Source: Ureibacillus acetophenoni (GTDB taxonomy: Bacteria; Bacillota; Bacilli; Bacillales_A; Planococcaceae). Taken from it: DNA of 64,000 nt. The stretch covers positions 149,080 through 213,079 of the forward strand of contig NZ_OBQC01000002.1 of the NCBI RefSeq assembly GCF_900220965.1, written 5' to 3'. The notes beneath the pieces are model-generated. The model worked only from the letters and a program-made list of their open reading frames with translations. It made no database searches and was not told the origin of the DNA. Below, one piece after another: positions 55,921 to 64,000 of this stretch; position 1 is the stretch's first letter, and each line of letters opens with the position of its first letter. A program made the position numbers and the translations under genes.

Positions 55921-56274
55921 TTATTTTAAAGTTGTAATGTAGTCAGCAATCGCTTGTGCTTCTGCTTCACTTTTACCTTGTGCTGGCATTGAACCTTGAC
56001 CATTGATGATAACATCTTTAATATGTTCAACATCTGTTAAACCTACTAAAGAAGGTCCCATACCTCCAGTTAAGTCACCACCGTGACAACCGATACAAGA
56101 TGCCACTAATTCAGCACCACCTGCTTCAGCATCAGCAGTTGCACCGCCCTCTGTAGCTTCGCCACCGTGAGCGATTTCCTCTTTATTTCCAACGCCTTCC
56201 ATAGACATAAAGAAGATAAGTCCGATACCGAATGCCATAATAAGGATATAAGGAATGATTGGATTGTTTTTCAT
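55921..56274 (-). CDS. cccA: Membrane-anchored cytochrome c-550
   Basis: A 117-residue protein with one N-terminal helix (IIPYILIMAFGIGLIFFMS), a Gly/Ala/Glu-rich linker, and a small class I cytochrome c domain. The heme site is CIGCHG near 60, and the sixth ligand is the Met of GSMPAQGK. It resembles B. subtilis CccA, which lies beside rpoD. It carries electrons outside the membrane to terminal oxidases. Confidence 0.93.
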   Translation of the reverse strand: MKNNPIIPYILIMAFGIGLIFFMSMEGVGNKEEIAHGGEATEGGATADAEAGGAELVASCIGCHGGDLTGGMGPSLVGLTDVEHIKDVIINGQGSMPAQGKSEAEAQAIADYITTLK

Positions 56275-56421
56275 ATAAGTTACCCTCCCTTTTACTTCAT
56301 ATATGGTTCTATATATTATAGAATCTAGTCAACATCTATAATTGTACTTCAATCTCTGTAAAACGAAAAGCCCTAAGCGATAACTTTTTCTCTATACTGT
56401 AACAATTTTGACAAATGTGTG

Positions 56422-56601
56422 TTAGTTGTCCATAATTTCCCATGAAATAACTATTTTTTGGATTTCAGATGTACCTTCCCCTATCTCTAAAAGTTTCGCG
56501 CCTCTTAAATATCTTTCCACTTCATACTCTTTCATATACACGTATCCATCTTGAATTTGTATAGCCTTATCAGCAACTTTCATTGCTATTTCAAAAGAAT
56601 A
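56422..56601 (-). pseudogene. Acyl-CoA dehydrogenase C-terminal remnant
   Basis: An open stretch of 59 codons in the 357-base gap between cccA and the next gene reads YMKEYEVERYLRGAKLLEIG, then EGTSEIQKIVIS and a stop at 56422. This is the C-terminal end of an acyl-CoA dehydrogenase, where the family has EYPVERYLRDAK and EGTSEIQRIVI. A TAG directly precedes the fragment at 56604-56602, and the preceding GG of the IHGGYGY-type segment reads IQDGYVY. The remainder of the gene is missing, so this is a decayed remnant. No start or ribosome site is evident. Confidence 0.85.
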
Positions 56602-56631
56602 CTATTTTTTGTCATTGTAGCTTAATATAAC

Positions 56632-57189
56632 TTATATAAAAAATTGATATCCTACTAAAATTACTAATCCGAGAGAGCCTGCAATGATGAAATATATTAA
56701 TCTACTTAATATTCCAGTCCCTAGCCATATTAAACAATTGGCTATAAGTAGAGAATACAATACATTTAAATTATCTGGAAAATAAGTAATGCTTACTTTA
56801 ACGGATATACTGAATAGGAGTAGTGCTGCAACAATTTGGAGAATGGGAGCAAGTAGCCCATATTTTTTTGAAAGATAAATAGCACCGATTACGCTAATTA
56901 TTGCAACGATTCCAACTACAATTAGTAAATAGTGTGCAATTTGATTCAATGCAAAGAGTAGAACAATTAGTATGATTGCTACAATCATTAGTAAACTGTT
57001 CATCAAATTCGCTCTTCGTCTTTCTTTTGCTTTTATTGCCTTTTTGTAATTATTTTTTTGTTCAATATCAACCTCATTTCCTTCTGAATATAAGGTCATT
57101 AAAAAATCACAATAATGTTCCGGCAATAACTTATTTTGTTTCCAAAATTGAATCTCATTAATTATTATTTGTTTTCGCGGATTTGCCAT
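56632..57189 (-). CDS. Five-helix membrane protein, unknown
   Basis: A 185-residue protein. The soluble N-terminus (about 60 residues, with NEIQFWKQNKLLPEHYCDFL) is followed by five hydrophobic helices. The N-terminal pattern resembles DUF2157-like proteins but is too short to be sure. No catalytic motif is seen. It stands between the acyl-CoA dehydrogenase remnant and rpoD, with its own gap on both sides. Confidence 0.7.
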   Translation of the reverse strand: MANPRKQIIINEIQFWKQNKLLPEHYCDFLMTLYSEGNEVDIEQKNNYKKAIKAKERRRANLMNSLLMIVAIILIVLLFALNQIAHYLLIVVGIVAIISVIGAIYLSKKYGLLAPILQIVAALLLFSISVKVSITYFPDNLNVLYSLLIANCLIWLGTGILSRLIYFIIAGSLGLVILVGYQFFI

Positions 57190-57301
57190 TGAATTATCTC
57201 CAAATATGATGAATTATGTAAATTTATATGATAAATCTATTTTAACTTACATTTTTGGATTTTCCTATACTTAGAAAGTAGCAACAATTTATATATAAAA
57301 C

Positions 57302-57332
57302 TAAAAAGACATCCAAATGGATGTCTTTTTCA
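57302..57332. terminator. Bidirectional terminator after rpoD
   Basis: AAAAGACATCC and GGATGTCTTTT arms with a 4-base loop and flanking A and T runs. Confidence 0.9.
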
Positions 57333-57339
57333 CAGTTTT

Positions 57340-58464
57340 TTATTCTAAAAAGTCTTTTAAACGTTTACTTCTTGAAGGATGGCGAAGCTTACGAAGAGCT
57401 TTTGCCTCAATTTGACGAATACGTTCACGTGTAACACCAAAAACTTTACCAACCTCTTCAAGCGTACGTGTACGACCATCATCTAACCCGAAACGTAAAC
57501 GTAAAACATTTTCTTCGCGATCAGTTAATGTATCTAATACATCTTCAAGCTGTTCTTTTAATAATTCATAAGCTGCATGATCCGATGGTGATTGCGCTTC
57601 ATGGTCTTCAATAAAATCACCTAAATGCGAATCATCTTCCTCACCAATAGGCGTTTCTAATGAAACTGGTTCTTGAGCAATTTTTAATATTTCTCGAACT
57701 TTTTCAGGAGATAAATCCATTTCTTCCCCGATTTCTTCAGGTGAAGGTTCACGTCCAAGATCTTGTAGTAATTGACGTTGCACACGAATCAATTTATTAA
57801 TTGTTTCGACCATATGAACTGGGATACGGATTGTTCTTGCTTGGTCAGCAATGGCACGTGTAATGGCTTGACGAATCCACCATGTAGCATATGTTGAAAA
57901 CTTAAATCCTTTACGGTAGTCAAACTTTTCAACTGCTTTAATTAATCCCATATTACCTTCTTGAATTAAGTCAAGGAAAAGCATTCCACGTCCGACATAA
58001 CGTTTTGCAATAGATACTACTAAGCGTAAGTTGGCTTCAGCTAGGCGTTTACGCGCTTCTTCGTCACCATTTTCTATACGTTCTGCTAGTTGTATTTCTT
58101 CCTCAGCCGTTAATAGGTCGACTCTTCCAATTTCTTTTAAGTACATTCTTACAGGGTCATTAATTTTAACACCAGGAGGAACGCTTAAGTCGTTTAAATC
58201 GAATTCTTCTTCACTTGCTTCTTGTTTCGATAAAGCCTCTTCTTCAAACTCCTCTTTACCATTTACAGTTGAATTAAAATTGTTTTCTAGTTCTTCTGCA
58301 AAATGGAATATTTCTTCATTTTCTAATTCAAACGGAGCAAGTTTGCTTGAAATTTCACTCATAGAAATTTCTTTATCTTTTGCTTGTTCTTGTAGAAGCT
58401 TTTTTACTTCTTCCAAATTTTGATCACTAACTACTTCTTTTGAATGTTCTGACTTGTCAGCCAT
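57340..58464 (-). CDS. rpoD: Primary RNA polymerase sigma factor SigA
   Basis: A 374-residue sigma-70. Region 1.2 is [13 protein letters not shown]. Region 2 has [30 protein letters not shown] and [13 protein letters not shown]. Region 3 contains [10 protein letters not shown]. Region 4 has [21 protein letters not shown] and [14 protein letters not shown]. The N-terminal 1.1 region is short, acidic and Glu-rich. It directs housekeeping transcription and lies 32 bases after dnaG in the macromolecular synthesis operon. Confidence 0.97.
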   Translation of the reverse strand: MADKSEHSKEVVSDQNLEEVKKLLQEQAKDKEISMSEISSKLAPFELENEEIFHFAEELENNFNSTVNGKEEFEEEALSKQEASEEEFDLNDLSVPPGVKINDPVRMYLKEIGRVDLLTAEEEIQLAERIENGDEEARKRLAEANLRLVVSIAKRYVGRGMLFLDLIQEGNMGLIKAVEKFDYRKGFKFSTYATWWIRQAITRAIADQARTIRIPVHMVETINKLIRVQRQLLQDLGREPSPEEIGEEMDLSPEKVREILKIAQEPVSLETPIGEEDDSHLGDFIEDHEAQSPSDHAAYELLKEQLEDVLDTLTDREENVLRLRFGLDDGRTRTLEEVGKVFGVTRERIRQIEAKALRKLRHPSRSKRLKDFLE

Positions 58465-58496
58465 AAACCTTCCTCCTTCTAACCAACCGTATCAAG

Positions 58497-60317
58497 TTAA
58501 ATAGCCGATAATGATTTTCGCAAATCGATAATTTGTTGCACGATTTCACGCGCTCGCTGATGCTCATGCATTTTTTCTGCTTCTTGAAATTCATGAGTTA
58601 ACTTATTTATTTCTGTTTTAATGCCATGCTTTTGTAAATGTTTTATACAATCTGAAATTTCAGCTTCCGCATGTTCTGGATCGCGTTCTGAAATAGCAGC
58701 TTCCATTACAATTTTTCTTAGTTCATTATCATCAAGTATTTCTAAAAATCTTTGATAATCTGCTGTATCATGTTCTTCATAAAATCCAATTAATCGAACG
58801 AACACTGCAACATACTCATCATGCACAAATGGTTGTGGATTTGTACTATTCAAAATTTGATCAACAACATCTGCATTGTATAGCATATGCGAAAGAAGTA
58901 ATCTTTCTGCTCTGTCCGTAGCTGTCAATATTTTTTTTTGTTTAACATCTATATGAACAGTTTGTCCACCTTTTTGAATATTACGTTTTACCGTTTTTGC
59001 ACGTTCTGCTTCTAATTTACGGAATTGAGTATAAATAGCATCAACAGAAATATTTGTTTCACTTGCTAGCTGTTTAATATATAACTCTCTTTCAATCGGA
59101 GATACGCCAACAAGTTGCTCAAGTACTTCTTGAACATACTGTAATATGTCATTTTCAAATTGGAAGTTTTTATTGCGTCTAGCATGCATCATACTAAAAG
59201 CCATAAAACTTTGTGGCTTATCAAGAATCGTTTTATAAGATTCAGGGCCATATTTCCTTATATACTCATCTGGATCAAGCTTATCGGGTAATACAGCAAC
59301 TTCCACTTTTAAATTTTCAGCTTGAAGCTTTTCGGCAGCTCTCTTTGCCCCTTCTAAACCAGCATTATCACCGTCATAACATATAATAATTTTTTCAACT
59401 AAGCGCTTGAGCTTTGTGATGTGCTGGGGAGTTAAGGATGTCCCCATTGTGGCGACAGCATTGAAAACGCCCGTTTGATTTGTAGCTAATACATCCATAA
59501 AGCCTTCCATAAGAATGGCTTGTCCAGTTTTGCGGATAGAACTTCTCGCTTTATCTAAATTGAAAAGTACCTCGCTTTTATGAAAAATTGGTGACTCCGG
59601 ACTATTTAAGTATTTTGCTTCATTTTCCGTCTGATGAAGTATTCTTCCTGAAAATGCAATTATCTTTCCTAATTCGTCTCGAATTGGAAACATAATTCGA
59701 CCACGGAATCGATCGAAAAATGAAGAATCGTTTTCTCTTTTAATGATTAGGCCACTTTCAGCAATTTCTTCCAAGTCATAGCCTTCTCTTTTTAATAAAA
59801 TCGAAAGCGTATCCCAAGAAGTTAAAGACCAACCTATACCATTCGTTTCGATATCTTCCTTTGTAAATCCTCTTTTTAGAAGATAATTTAATGCTTCTTC
59901 GCCATCTTCTGTATTCATTAATAAATGATGATAGAATTCAGCTGCAAATTCATGGGCATTCAACATATTTTCTTCAGATTTTGAATAGTTTCCTGCACTT
60001 TTTTGCATACTATCATTTTGTAAATCAATATGAATTCCTAAGCGATTACCCAGTTTAGCAACAGCATTAACAAAAGGAATATTTTCAATATCCATGATAA
60101 ATGTTATTGCATTTCCACCAGCTCCACATCCAAAACAATGAAATATTTGTTTTTCTTGTGTTACTGAAAATGACGGTGTATTTTCACCATGGAATGGGCA
60201 TAAACCGAACCAGTTTCGCCCTCTTTTTGTTAACTGAACATATTCACTGATTACATCGACGATATCTATTTGAGATCGAATTTGTTCTATCAATTCTTCA
60301 GGAATCTTTCCAGTCAT
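58497..60317 (-). CDS. dnaG: DNA primase
   Basis: A 606-residue primase. The zinc-binding domain has CPFHGENTPSFSV and FHCFGCGAGGN. The TOPRIM domain has ILMEGFMDVLATNQ and IICYDGDNAGLEGAKRA. The C-terminal helicase-binding part runs from about 440 and includes RAERLLLSHML. It makes the RNA primers for replication. It is followed by rpoD, as in the sigma operon of B. subtilis; no yqxD is seen between it and yqfL. Confidence 0.97.
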   Translation of the reverse strand: MTGKIPEELIEQIRSQIDIVDVISEYVQLTKRGRNWFGLCPFHGENTPSFSVTQEKQIFHCFGCGAGGNAITFIMDIENIPFVNAVAKLGNRLGIHIDLQNDSMQKSAGNYSKSEENMLNAHEFAAEFYHHLLMNTEDGEEALNYLLKRGFTKEDIETNGIGWSLTSWDTLSILLKREGYDLEEIAESGLIIKRENDSSFFDRFRGRIMFPIRDELGKIIAFSGRILHQTENEAKYLNSPESPIFHKSEVLFNLDKARSSIRKTGQAILMEGFMDVLATNQTGVFNAVATMGTSLTPQHITKLKRLVEKIIICYDGDNAGLEGAKRAAEKLQAENLKVEVAVLPDKLDPDEYIRKYGPESYKTILDKPQSFMAFSMMHARRNKNFQFENDILQYVQEVLEQLVGVSPIERELYIKQLASETNISVDAIYTQFRKLEAERAKTVKRNIQKGGQTVHIDVKQKKILTATDRAERLLLSHMLYNADVVDQILNSTNPQPFVHDEYVAVFVRLIGFYEEHDTADYQRFLEILDDNELRKIVMEAAISERDPEHAEAEISDCIKHLQKHGIKTEINKLTHEFQEAEKMHEHQRAREIVQQIIDLRKSLSAI

Positions 60318-60493
60318 TGCATCACCATCTTGTTAACTTATTACACAATTCGTGATAATGTAAAAAAATCCTTTATTATACGACAAAAAAATTAAAATTT
60401 AAATAAAAAATATATCCAATTATATTTTTACCACAATTTTATTATTATAAAACAGTTTCTTTCAAAAATCTACTATTTTTTATAAAAAACGAA

Positions 60494-60529
60494 TAAAAAC
60501 CTCCTCCAAATGGGCTCAGAGGCGGTTTA
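60494..60529 (-). terminator. Terminator after yqfL
   Basis: Minus-strand AAACCGCCTC and GAGGAGGTTT arms (one mismatch) with a following T run, between yqfL and dnaG. Confidence 0.7.
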
Positions 60530-60533
60530 ATCA

Positions 60534-61346
60534 CTATTTTTCATGTTCAATTTTATGAATTATAACATTTGCAGTTTCTTCGACAGCTTTATTGGTTACA
60601 TCAATAATTTCACAACCAATATTTTTGACTACTTTATAGAAGTGTTTAAGCTCATCTTCAATCCTTGCATGTTTTGCATAGTTTGCGTCATCACTTAAAC
60701 CTAACGCTTTTAGTCGTTCCCTACGAATTATGTTTAACTTTTCTGGAGAAATGACTAATCCAAAACATTTTTTTGGATTCACATGAAACAATTCTTCAGG
60801 TGGGTCGATTTCAGGTACGAGTGGAACATTCGCTACTTTTAAGCGCTTATGTGCCAAATATTGTGATAATGGTGTTTTAGAAGTTCTAGAAACCCCAATC
60901 AACACAACATCTGCCAATAATAGTCCTCTTGGGTCACGACCATCATCATATTTTACTGCAAACTCAACTGCTTCAATCTTTTTAAAGTAATCTTCATCTA
61001 GTTTATGAACTAAACCTGGTTCTTCTAGTGGTTTTTGAGCAGTTTCTTGTTCAAACAATGAAATCATCGGTCCTAACAAATCAAACGTTTTTACGCCTTT
61101 TTGGTTGCAGGTTTCTAGCATATATTTTCTCATACTCTCTTCAACTAACGTAAAAACAATTATAGCACCATTTGATTTTGCTATTTCCGCGATATTATCA
61201 ATATGTTCTTTGTTGGTAATGTGAGGAAATTTACGAATGACTGTATGATCGAAATTTGGTCGAAATTGAGTAGCTACTGCTTTTACTACTTGTTCACCTG
61301 TCTCACCAACAGAATCTGATACGACGTACACTTGTAATTTTTTCAA
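60534..61346 (-). CDS. yqfL: Pyruvate, phosphate dikinase regulatory protein YqfL
   Basis: A 270-residue DUF299 kinase/phosphotransferase. The N-terminus is [17 protein letters not shown], and the P-loop-like nucleotide site is [17 protein letters not shown] (near 152). The family both phosphorylates (ADP-dependent) and dephosphorylates PPDK. It lies 11 bases after ccpN, a carbon repressor of gluconeogenesis, and this pairing is conserved in Bacillales. The PPDK gene is not in the window. Confidence 0.9.
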   Translation of the reverse strand: MKKLQVYVVSDSVGETGEQVVKAVATQFRPNFDHTVIRKFPHITNKEHIDNIAEIAKSNGAIIVFTLVEESMRKYMLETCNQKGVKTFDLLGPMISLFEQETAQKPLEEPGLVHKLDEDYFKKIEAVEFAVKYDDGRDPRGLLLADVVLIGVSRTSKTPLSQYLAHKRLKVANVPLVPEIDPPEELFHVNPKKCFGLVISPEKLNIIRRERLKALGLSDDANYAKHARIEDELKHFYKVVKNIGCEIIDVTNKAVEETANVIIHKIEHEK

Positions 61347-61357
61347 ATTAGCACTCC

Positions 61358-62005
61358 TTACAAATCATGCGTTTCAGCTAATGATATAAATGCTTTGGTA
61401 ATGTTCGTTTTTGTTATGCGCCCAACAATTTCAAATCCATCTTCTTTTTCATTTACAACGGGAAGCGAATCTACCTGTCTATCAATTAGTTTTTTTGCAG
61501 CTACAATAAGTGAGTCTGTTTTCTTACAAAATACAATATTAGGCATTCGAGTCATAATGATATGAACAGGAATCTGACTTAAATTTTGAGTGCCTATACT
61601 TGTTCGTAGTAAATCCTTTCTCGACAAAACACCTTGTAAGAAAGATTTTTGATCCACTACAAATAAAGTTCCCACATCTTCAAGAAACATGTGAACAATT
61701 GCATCATAAACTGTCATATTTTCTGATACTACAACAGGAACTGATTGAAAATCCTTTACTTTTAAATTTAACATTGATTCAGTTACACTGGCCATTGTCT
61801 TTTTTCCAGAATAAAAATAGCCGACACGAGGTCTAGCATCTAGAAATCCTGCCATTGTTAATATTGCTAAATCCGGTCTTAACGTTGCACGAGTCAAGTT
61901 GAGACGTTCTGCAATTTGCTCACCGGTAATAGGACCATTTTCTTTTACAATCTGTAAAATCTTGTCCTGACGTTTATTGAGTTCTATTGGACTCACCCGC
62001 CTCAA
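61358..62005 (-). CDS. ccpN: CcpN-type transcriptional repressor with CBS pair
   Basis: A 215-residue protein. The N-terminal winged helix-turn-helix (1-65) has [20 protein letters not shown]. Two CBS domains follow: [20 protein letters not shown] near 100, and the second ending [14 protein letters not shown]. In B. subtilis CcpN represses gapB and pckA in glucose. CBS domains would sense adenine nucleotides. It is divergent from glyS, in contrast to B. subtilis, where all are on one strand. Confidence 0.9.
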   Translation of the reverse strand: MRRVSPIELNKRQDKILQIVKENGPITGEQIAERLNLTRATLRPDLAILTMAGFLDARPRVGYFYSGKKTMASVTESMLNLKVKDFQSVPVVVSENMTVYDAIVHMFLEDVGTLFVVDQKSFLQGVLSRKDLLRTSIGTQNLSQIPVHIIMTRMPNIVFCKKTDSLIVAAKKLIDRQVDSLPVVNEKEDGFEIVGRITKTNITKAFISLAETHDL

Positions 62006-62083
62006 ATAGTGTTATACTTATTACTCAATTATTATATACTAATTTTGATTGAATTGCTAAGAAAAGTAGTACATGCTACAATA

Positions 62084-62500
62084 TTGACACAGTTATGAAT
62101 CTTAGCATAAACTATGGGTAAACTTAATATTAAGGCAATGATAGGGTAATAAGTATTTTTTCCAAACTAGCGAGTAGGGATCGGTGAAAGCCTACACGAA
62201 AAGAGAAACGGCCCCCTTGAGCCAACTATTATAAAAGAGGATTAAAAAACTGGAAGATTCGCCTTCTAACAGACGCTATTAGTATAAAAAACTGATTGAA
62301 AGCGTTTGTCAATCAAGGCACGAGGTGATGAACAACCGGAGCGAACTACAAGGTTCGTGAGGATTGTGAAGAGCCTCGTCAGCTCCGTGCGGAACGCTTG
62401 CCAATAGTTTTTTAATCAAGCAGGGTGGAACCGCGGGTAAATGCACTCGTCCCTGGGCATAAAACAATTGTGCCCGGAGACGGGTGCTTTTATTTATTTT
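62084..62500 (+). promoter_or_regulatory. Promoter and glycine T-box leader of glyS
   Basis: TTGACA (62084-62089) with TAAACT about 18 bases later is a plausible promoter. The long leader shows a Stem I-like GTAGG/CCTAC hairpin with a GGTG loop (about 62173-62194), and the T-box AGGGTGGAACCGCGGGT at 62422-62438. A terminator follows: GCACTCGTC with GACGGGTGC (62443-62487) and a T-rich tail. GGC at 62210-62212 is a candidate Gly specifier, but the folding is not certain. At about 380 bases the leader is long for the class. Confidence 0.88.
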
Positions 62501-62522
62501 TTACTATTAGGAGGTAAAACTT

Positions 62523-63911
62523 ATGACAAAAAAATCAATGGAAACAATCGTAGCTTTGGCGAAACATCGTGGTTTCGTATTCCCTGGCTCTGAAATTTAC
62601 GGTGGTTTAGCAAACACGTGGGATTACGGTCCACTTGGTGTAGAACTTAAAAATAATGTAAAACGTGCTTGGTGGCAAAAATTCGTTCAAGAATCGCCGT
62701 ATAACGTTGGTCTTGACGCTGCGATTTTAATGAACCCTCGTGCATGGGTGGCTTCTGGTCACGTTGGAAACTTCAATGACCCGATGATTGATTGTAAATC
62801 ATGTAAAGCAAGACACCGCGCAGACAAATTAATCGAAGAAGCATCGATTGAAAAAACAGGTAATGAAATTGTTGTTGATGGTATGAGCTTTGACCAAATG
62901 AAAGCAAAGATGGCTGAGCTTGAAGTAACTTGTCCTGATTGTGGTAAGAATGACTTCACAGAAATTCGCCAGTTCAACTTAATGTTTAAAACGTTCCAAG
63001 GTGTTACTGAATCTTCAACAAATGAAATTTATTTACGCCCTGAAACTGCTCAAGGTATTTTTGTGAACTTCAAAAATGTTCAACGCTCTATGCGTAAAAG
63101 AATTCCATTCGGTATTGCACAAGTAGGTAAATCATTCCGTAACGAAATCACACCTGGTAACTTCACTTTCCGTACACGTGAGTTCGAACAAATGGAACTT
63201 GAATTCTTCTGTAAACCAGGTGAAGACCTTGAATGGCAACAATACTGGAAAGAATTCTGTAAAAACTGGTTACTTAACCTAGGTATAAAAGAAGATAGCA
63301 TTCGTCTTCGTGATCACGGTGAAGAAGAATTATCTCACTATTCAAATGCAACAACTGATATTGAATATCGTTTCCCATTCGGTTGGGGTGAATTATGGGG
63401 TATTGCAGACCGTACAGACTACGATTTAAAACAACATATGGAACATTCAGGTGAGGATTTCACTTATATTGATACAGTAACAAATGAACGTTATGTTCCT
63501 TATTGTATCGAACCATCTGTTGGTGCGGACCGTGTTACATTAGCATTTTTAGTGGACGCATTTGATGAAGAAGAGCTAGAAGGTGGCGATGTTCGTACAG
63601 TTTTACGTTTCCATCCCGCATTAGCACCATTTAAAGCAGCAGTTTTACCTTTATCTAAAAAGTTAGCAGACGATGCAACAGAAGTTTGGGATGAGCTTCG
63701 CAAATCATTCCCTGTAGATTACGATGAGTCCCAATCAATCGGTAAACGTTACCGTCGTCAAGACGAAATCGGTACTCCATTCTGTATCACATACGATTTC
63801 GATTCTAAAGAAGACGGCCAAGTAACGGTACGTCACCGTGACTCTATGGAGCAAACGCGCATGCCTATTTCAGAAGTTAAAGCTTATATCGAGAAGCATT
63901 TACAATTCTAG
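62523..63911 (+). CDS. glyS: Glycyl-tRNA synthetase, single-chain (alpha2) type
   Basis: A 462-residue class II synthetase of the homodimer type. Motif 1 is [16 protein letters not shown]. The zinc-binding insert has CKSCK and CPDCG. Motif 2 is around [21 protein letters not shown], shown here in part, and motif 3 ends [11 protein letters not shown]. The C-terminal anticodon-binding domain starts near 350. It is not the two-subunit GlyQ/GlyS enzyme of B. subtilis. GGAGG precedes ATG 62523. The gene is under the T-box upstream. Confidence 0.96.
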   Translation: MTKKSMETIVALAKHRGFVFPGSEIYGGLANTWDYGPLGVELKNNVKRAWWQKFVQESPYNVGLDAAILMNPRAWVASGHVGNFNDPMIDCKSCKARHRADKLIEEASIEKTGNEIVVDGMSFDQMKAKMAELEVTCPDCGKNDFTEIRQFNLMFKTFQGVTESSTNEIYLRPETAQGIFVNFKNVQRSMRKRIPFGIAQVGKSFRNEITPGNFTFRTREFEQMELEFFCKPGEDLEWQQYWKEFCKNWLLNLGIKEDSIRLRDHGEEELSHYSNATTDIEYRFPFGWGELWGIADRTDYDLKQHMEHSGEDFTYIDTVTNERYVPYCIEPSVGADRVTLAFLVDAFDEEELEGGDVRTVLRFHPALAPFKAAVLPLSKKLADDATEVWDELRKSFPVDYDESQSIGKRYRRQDEIGTPFCITYDFDSKEDGQVTVRHRDSMEQTRMPISEVKAYIEKHLQF

Positions 63912-63917
63912 AATGTA

Positions 63918-63960
63918 TCGGAGTATATTTCGCTAAGGCGAGATATACTCCCTTTTTCAT
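63918..63960 (+). terminator. Terminator after glyS
   Basis: GGAGTATATTTCGC and GCGAGATATACTCC arms with a short loop, followed by CTTTTTC. Confidence 0.88.
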
Positions 63961-64000
63961 ACTTACATGCGCGTTTGCACCGAGGATTGTGTTGCTTGCA

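Noticed and set aside
56632..57189. Holin or sporulation protein for the five-helix membrane protein
   Set aside because: The length and long soluble N-terminus do not fit; left as unknown.

Overview
This is a low-GC Gram-positive chromosome segment from the order Bacillales. Gene content and order suggest a member of the Planococcaceae (Lysinibacillus/Ureibacillus-like). The reasons are Bacillus-type signals (T-boxes, AGGAGG ribosome binding sites, frequent TTG/GTG starts, U-tailed hairpin terminators), conserved Bacillus blocks (rpoD-dnaG-yqfL-ccpN, trmK-yqfO, ispH, cshB-nfo, zur-znuBC, ispG, sodA, pbpA-pstSCAB), and a single-chain glycyl-tRNA synthetase instead of the two-subunit enzyme. 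The genus is inference. No phage, transposase, CRISPR array, rRNA or tRNA gene was found.

Layout. 1-2.4 kb: a cut-off LysR regulator divergent from an MFS exporter, then a glutathione peroxidase. 2.4-4.8 kb: a stand-alone trpE-trpG pair behind a tryptophan T-box. 4.8-11.8 kb: the phosphate operon pstS-pstC-pstA-pstB-phoU with a PhoP-type direct repeat, followed by a class B penicillin-binding protein. 11.9-18.6 kb: a locus like LnrJK-LnrLMN (kinase, response regulator, ABC exporter) with a damaged serine hydrolase gene inside it. 18.6-21 kb: an M48 protease and a DMT transporter.

21-32.3 kb: the main accessory block, on the minus strand. It has a GlcD/GlcF-like 2-hydroxyacid oxidase, a CdaR regulator, a TRAP transporter, a short-chain dehydrogenase, a PPC/DUF296 protein, an acyl-CoA synthetase, a thiolase and a DUF35 protein. 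Together they read as import, oxidation, CoA activation and carbon-carbon cleavage of an unidentified carboxylic acid. Two promoter-region palindromes and a hairpin terminator frame it. This is the best candidate for an undescribed system in the window.

32.4-45.5 kb: small stress and membrane genes, a patatin-like lipase, sodA, ispG, a c-di-GMP phosphodiesterase with a dead GGDEF domain, an esterase-fold protein lacking its serine nucleophile, a cystine transporter, and a cobalamin-riboswitch operon pairing a DUF4430 (transcobalamin-like) lipoprotein with an ECF S component. 45.5-64 kb: zinc uptake (zur, znuB, znuC) with a Zur box, cell-wall and DNA repair genes, isoprenoid and RNA-modification genes, a cytochrome c, an acyl-CoA dehydrogenase remnant, the sigma-A/primase operon, the PPDK regulator and CcpN, and glyS behind a glycine T-box.

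Many starts were moved downstream from the longest open frame because a Shine-Dalgarno sequence sits at good spacing before an internal start codon; each case is stated. All functions rest on motif recognition by eye, without database searches.
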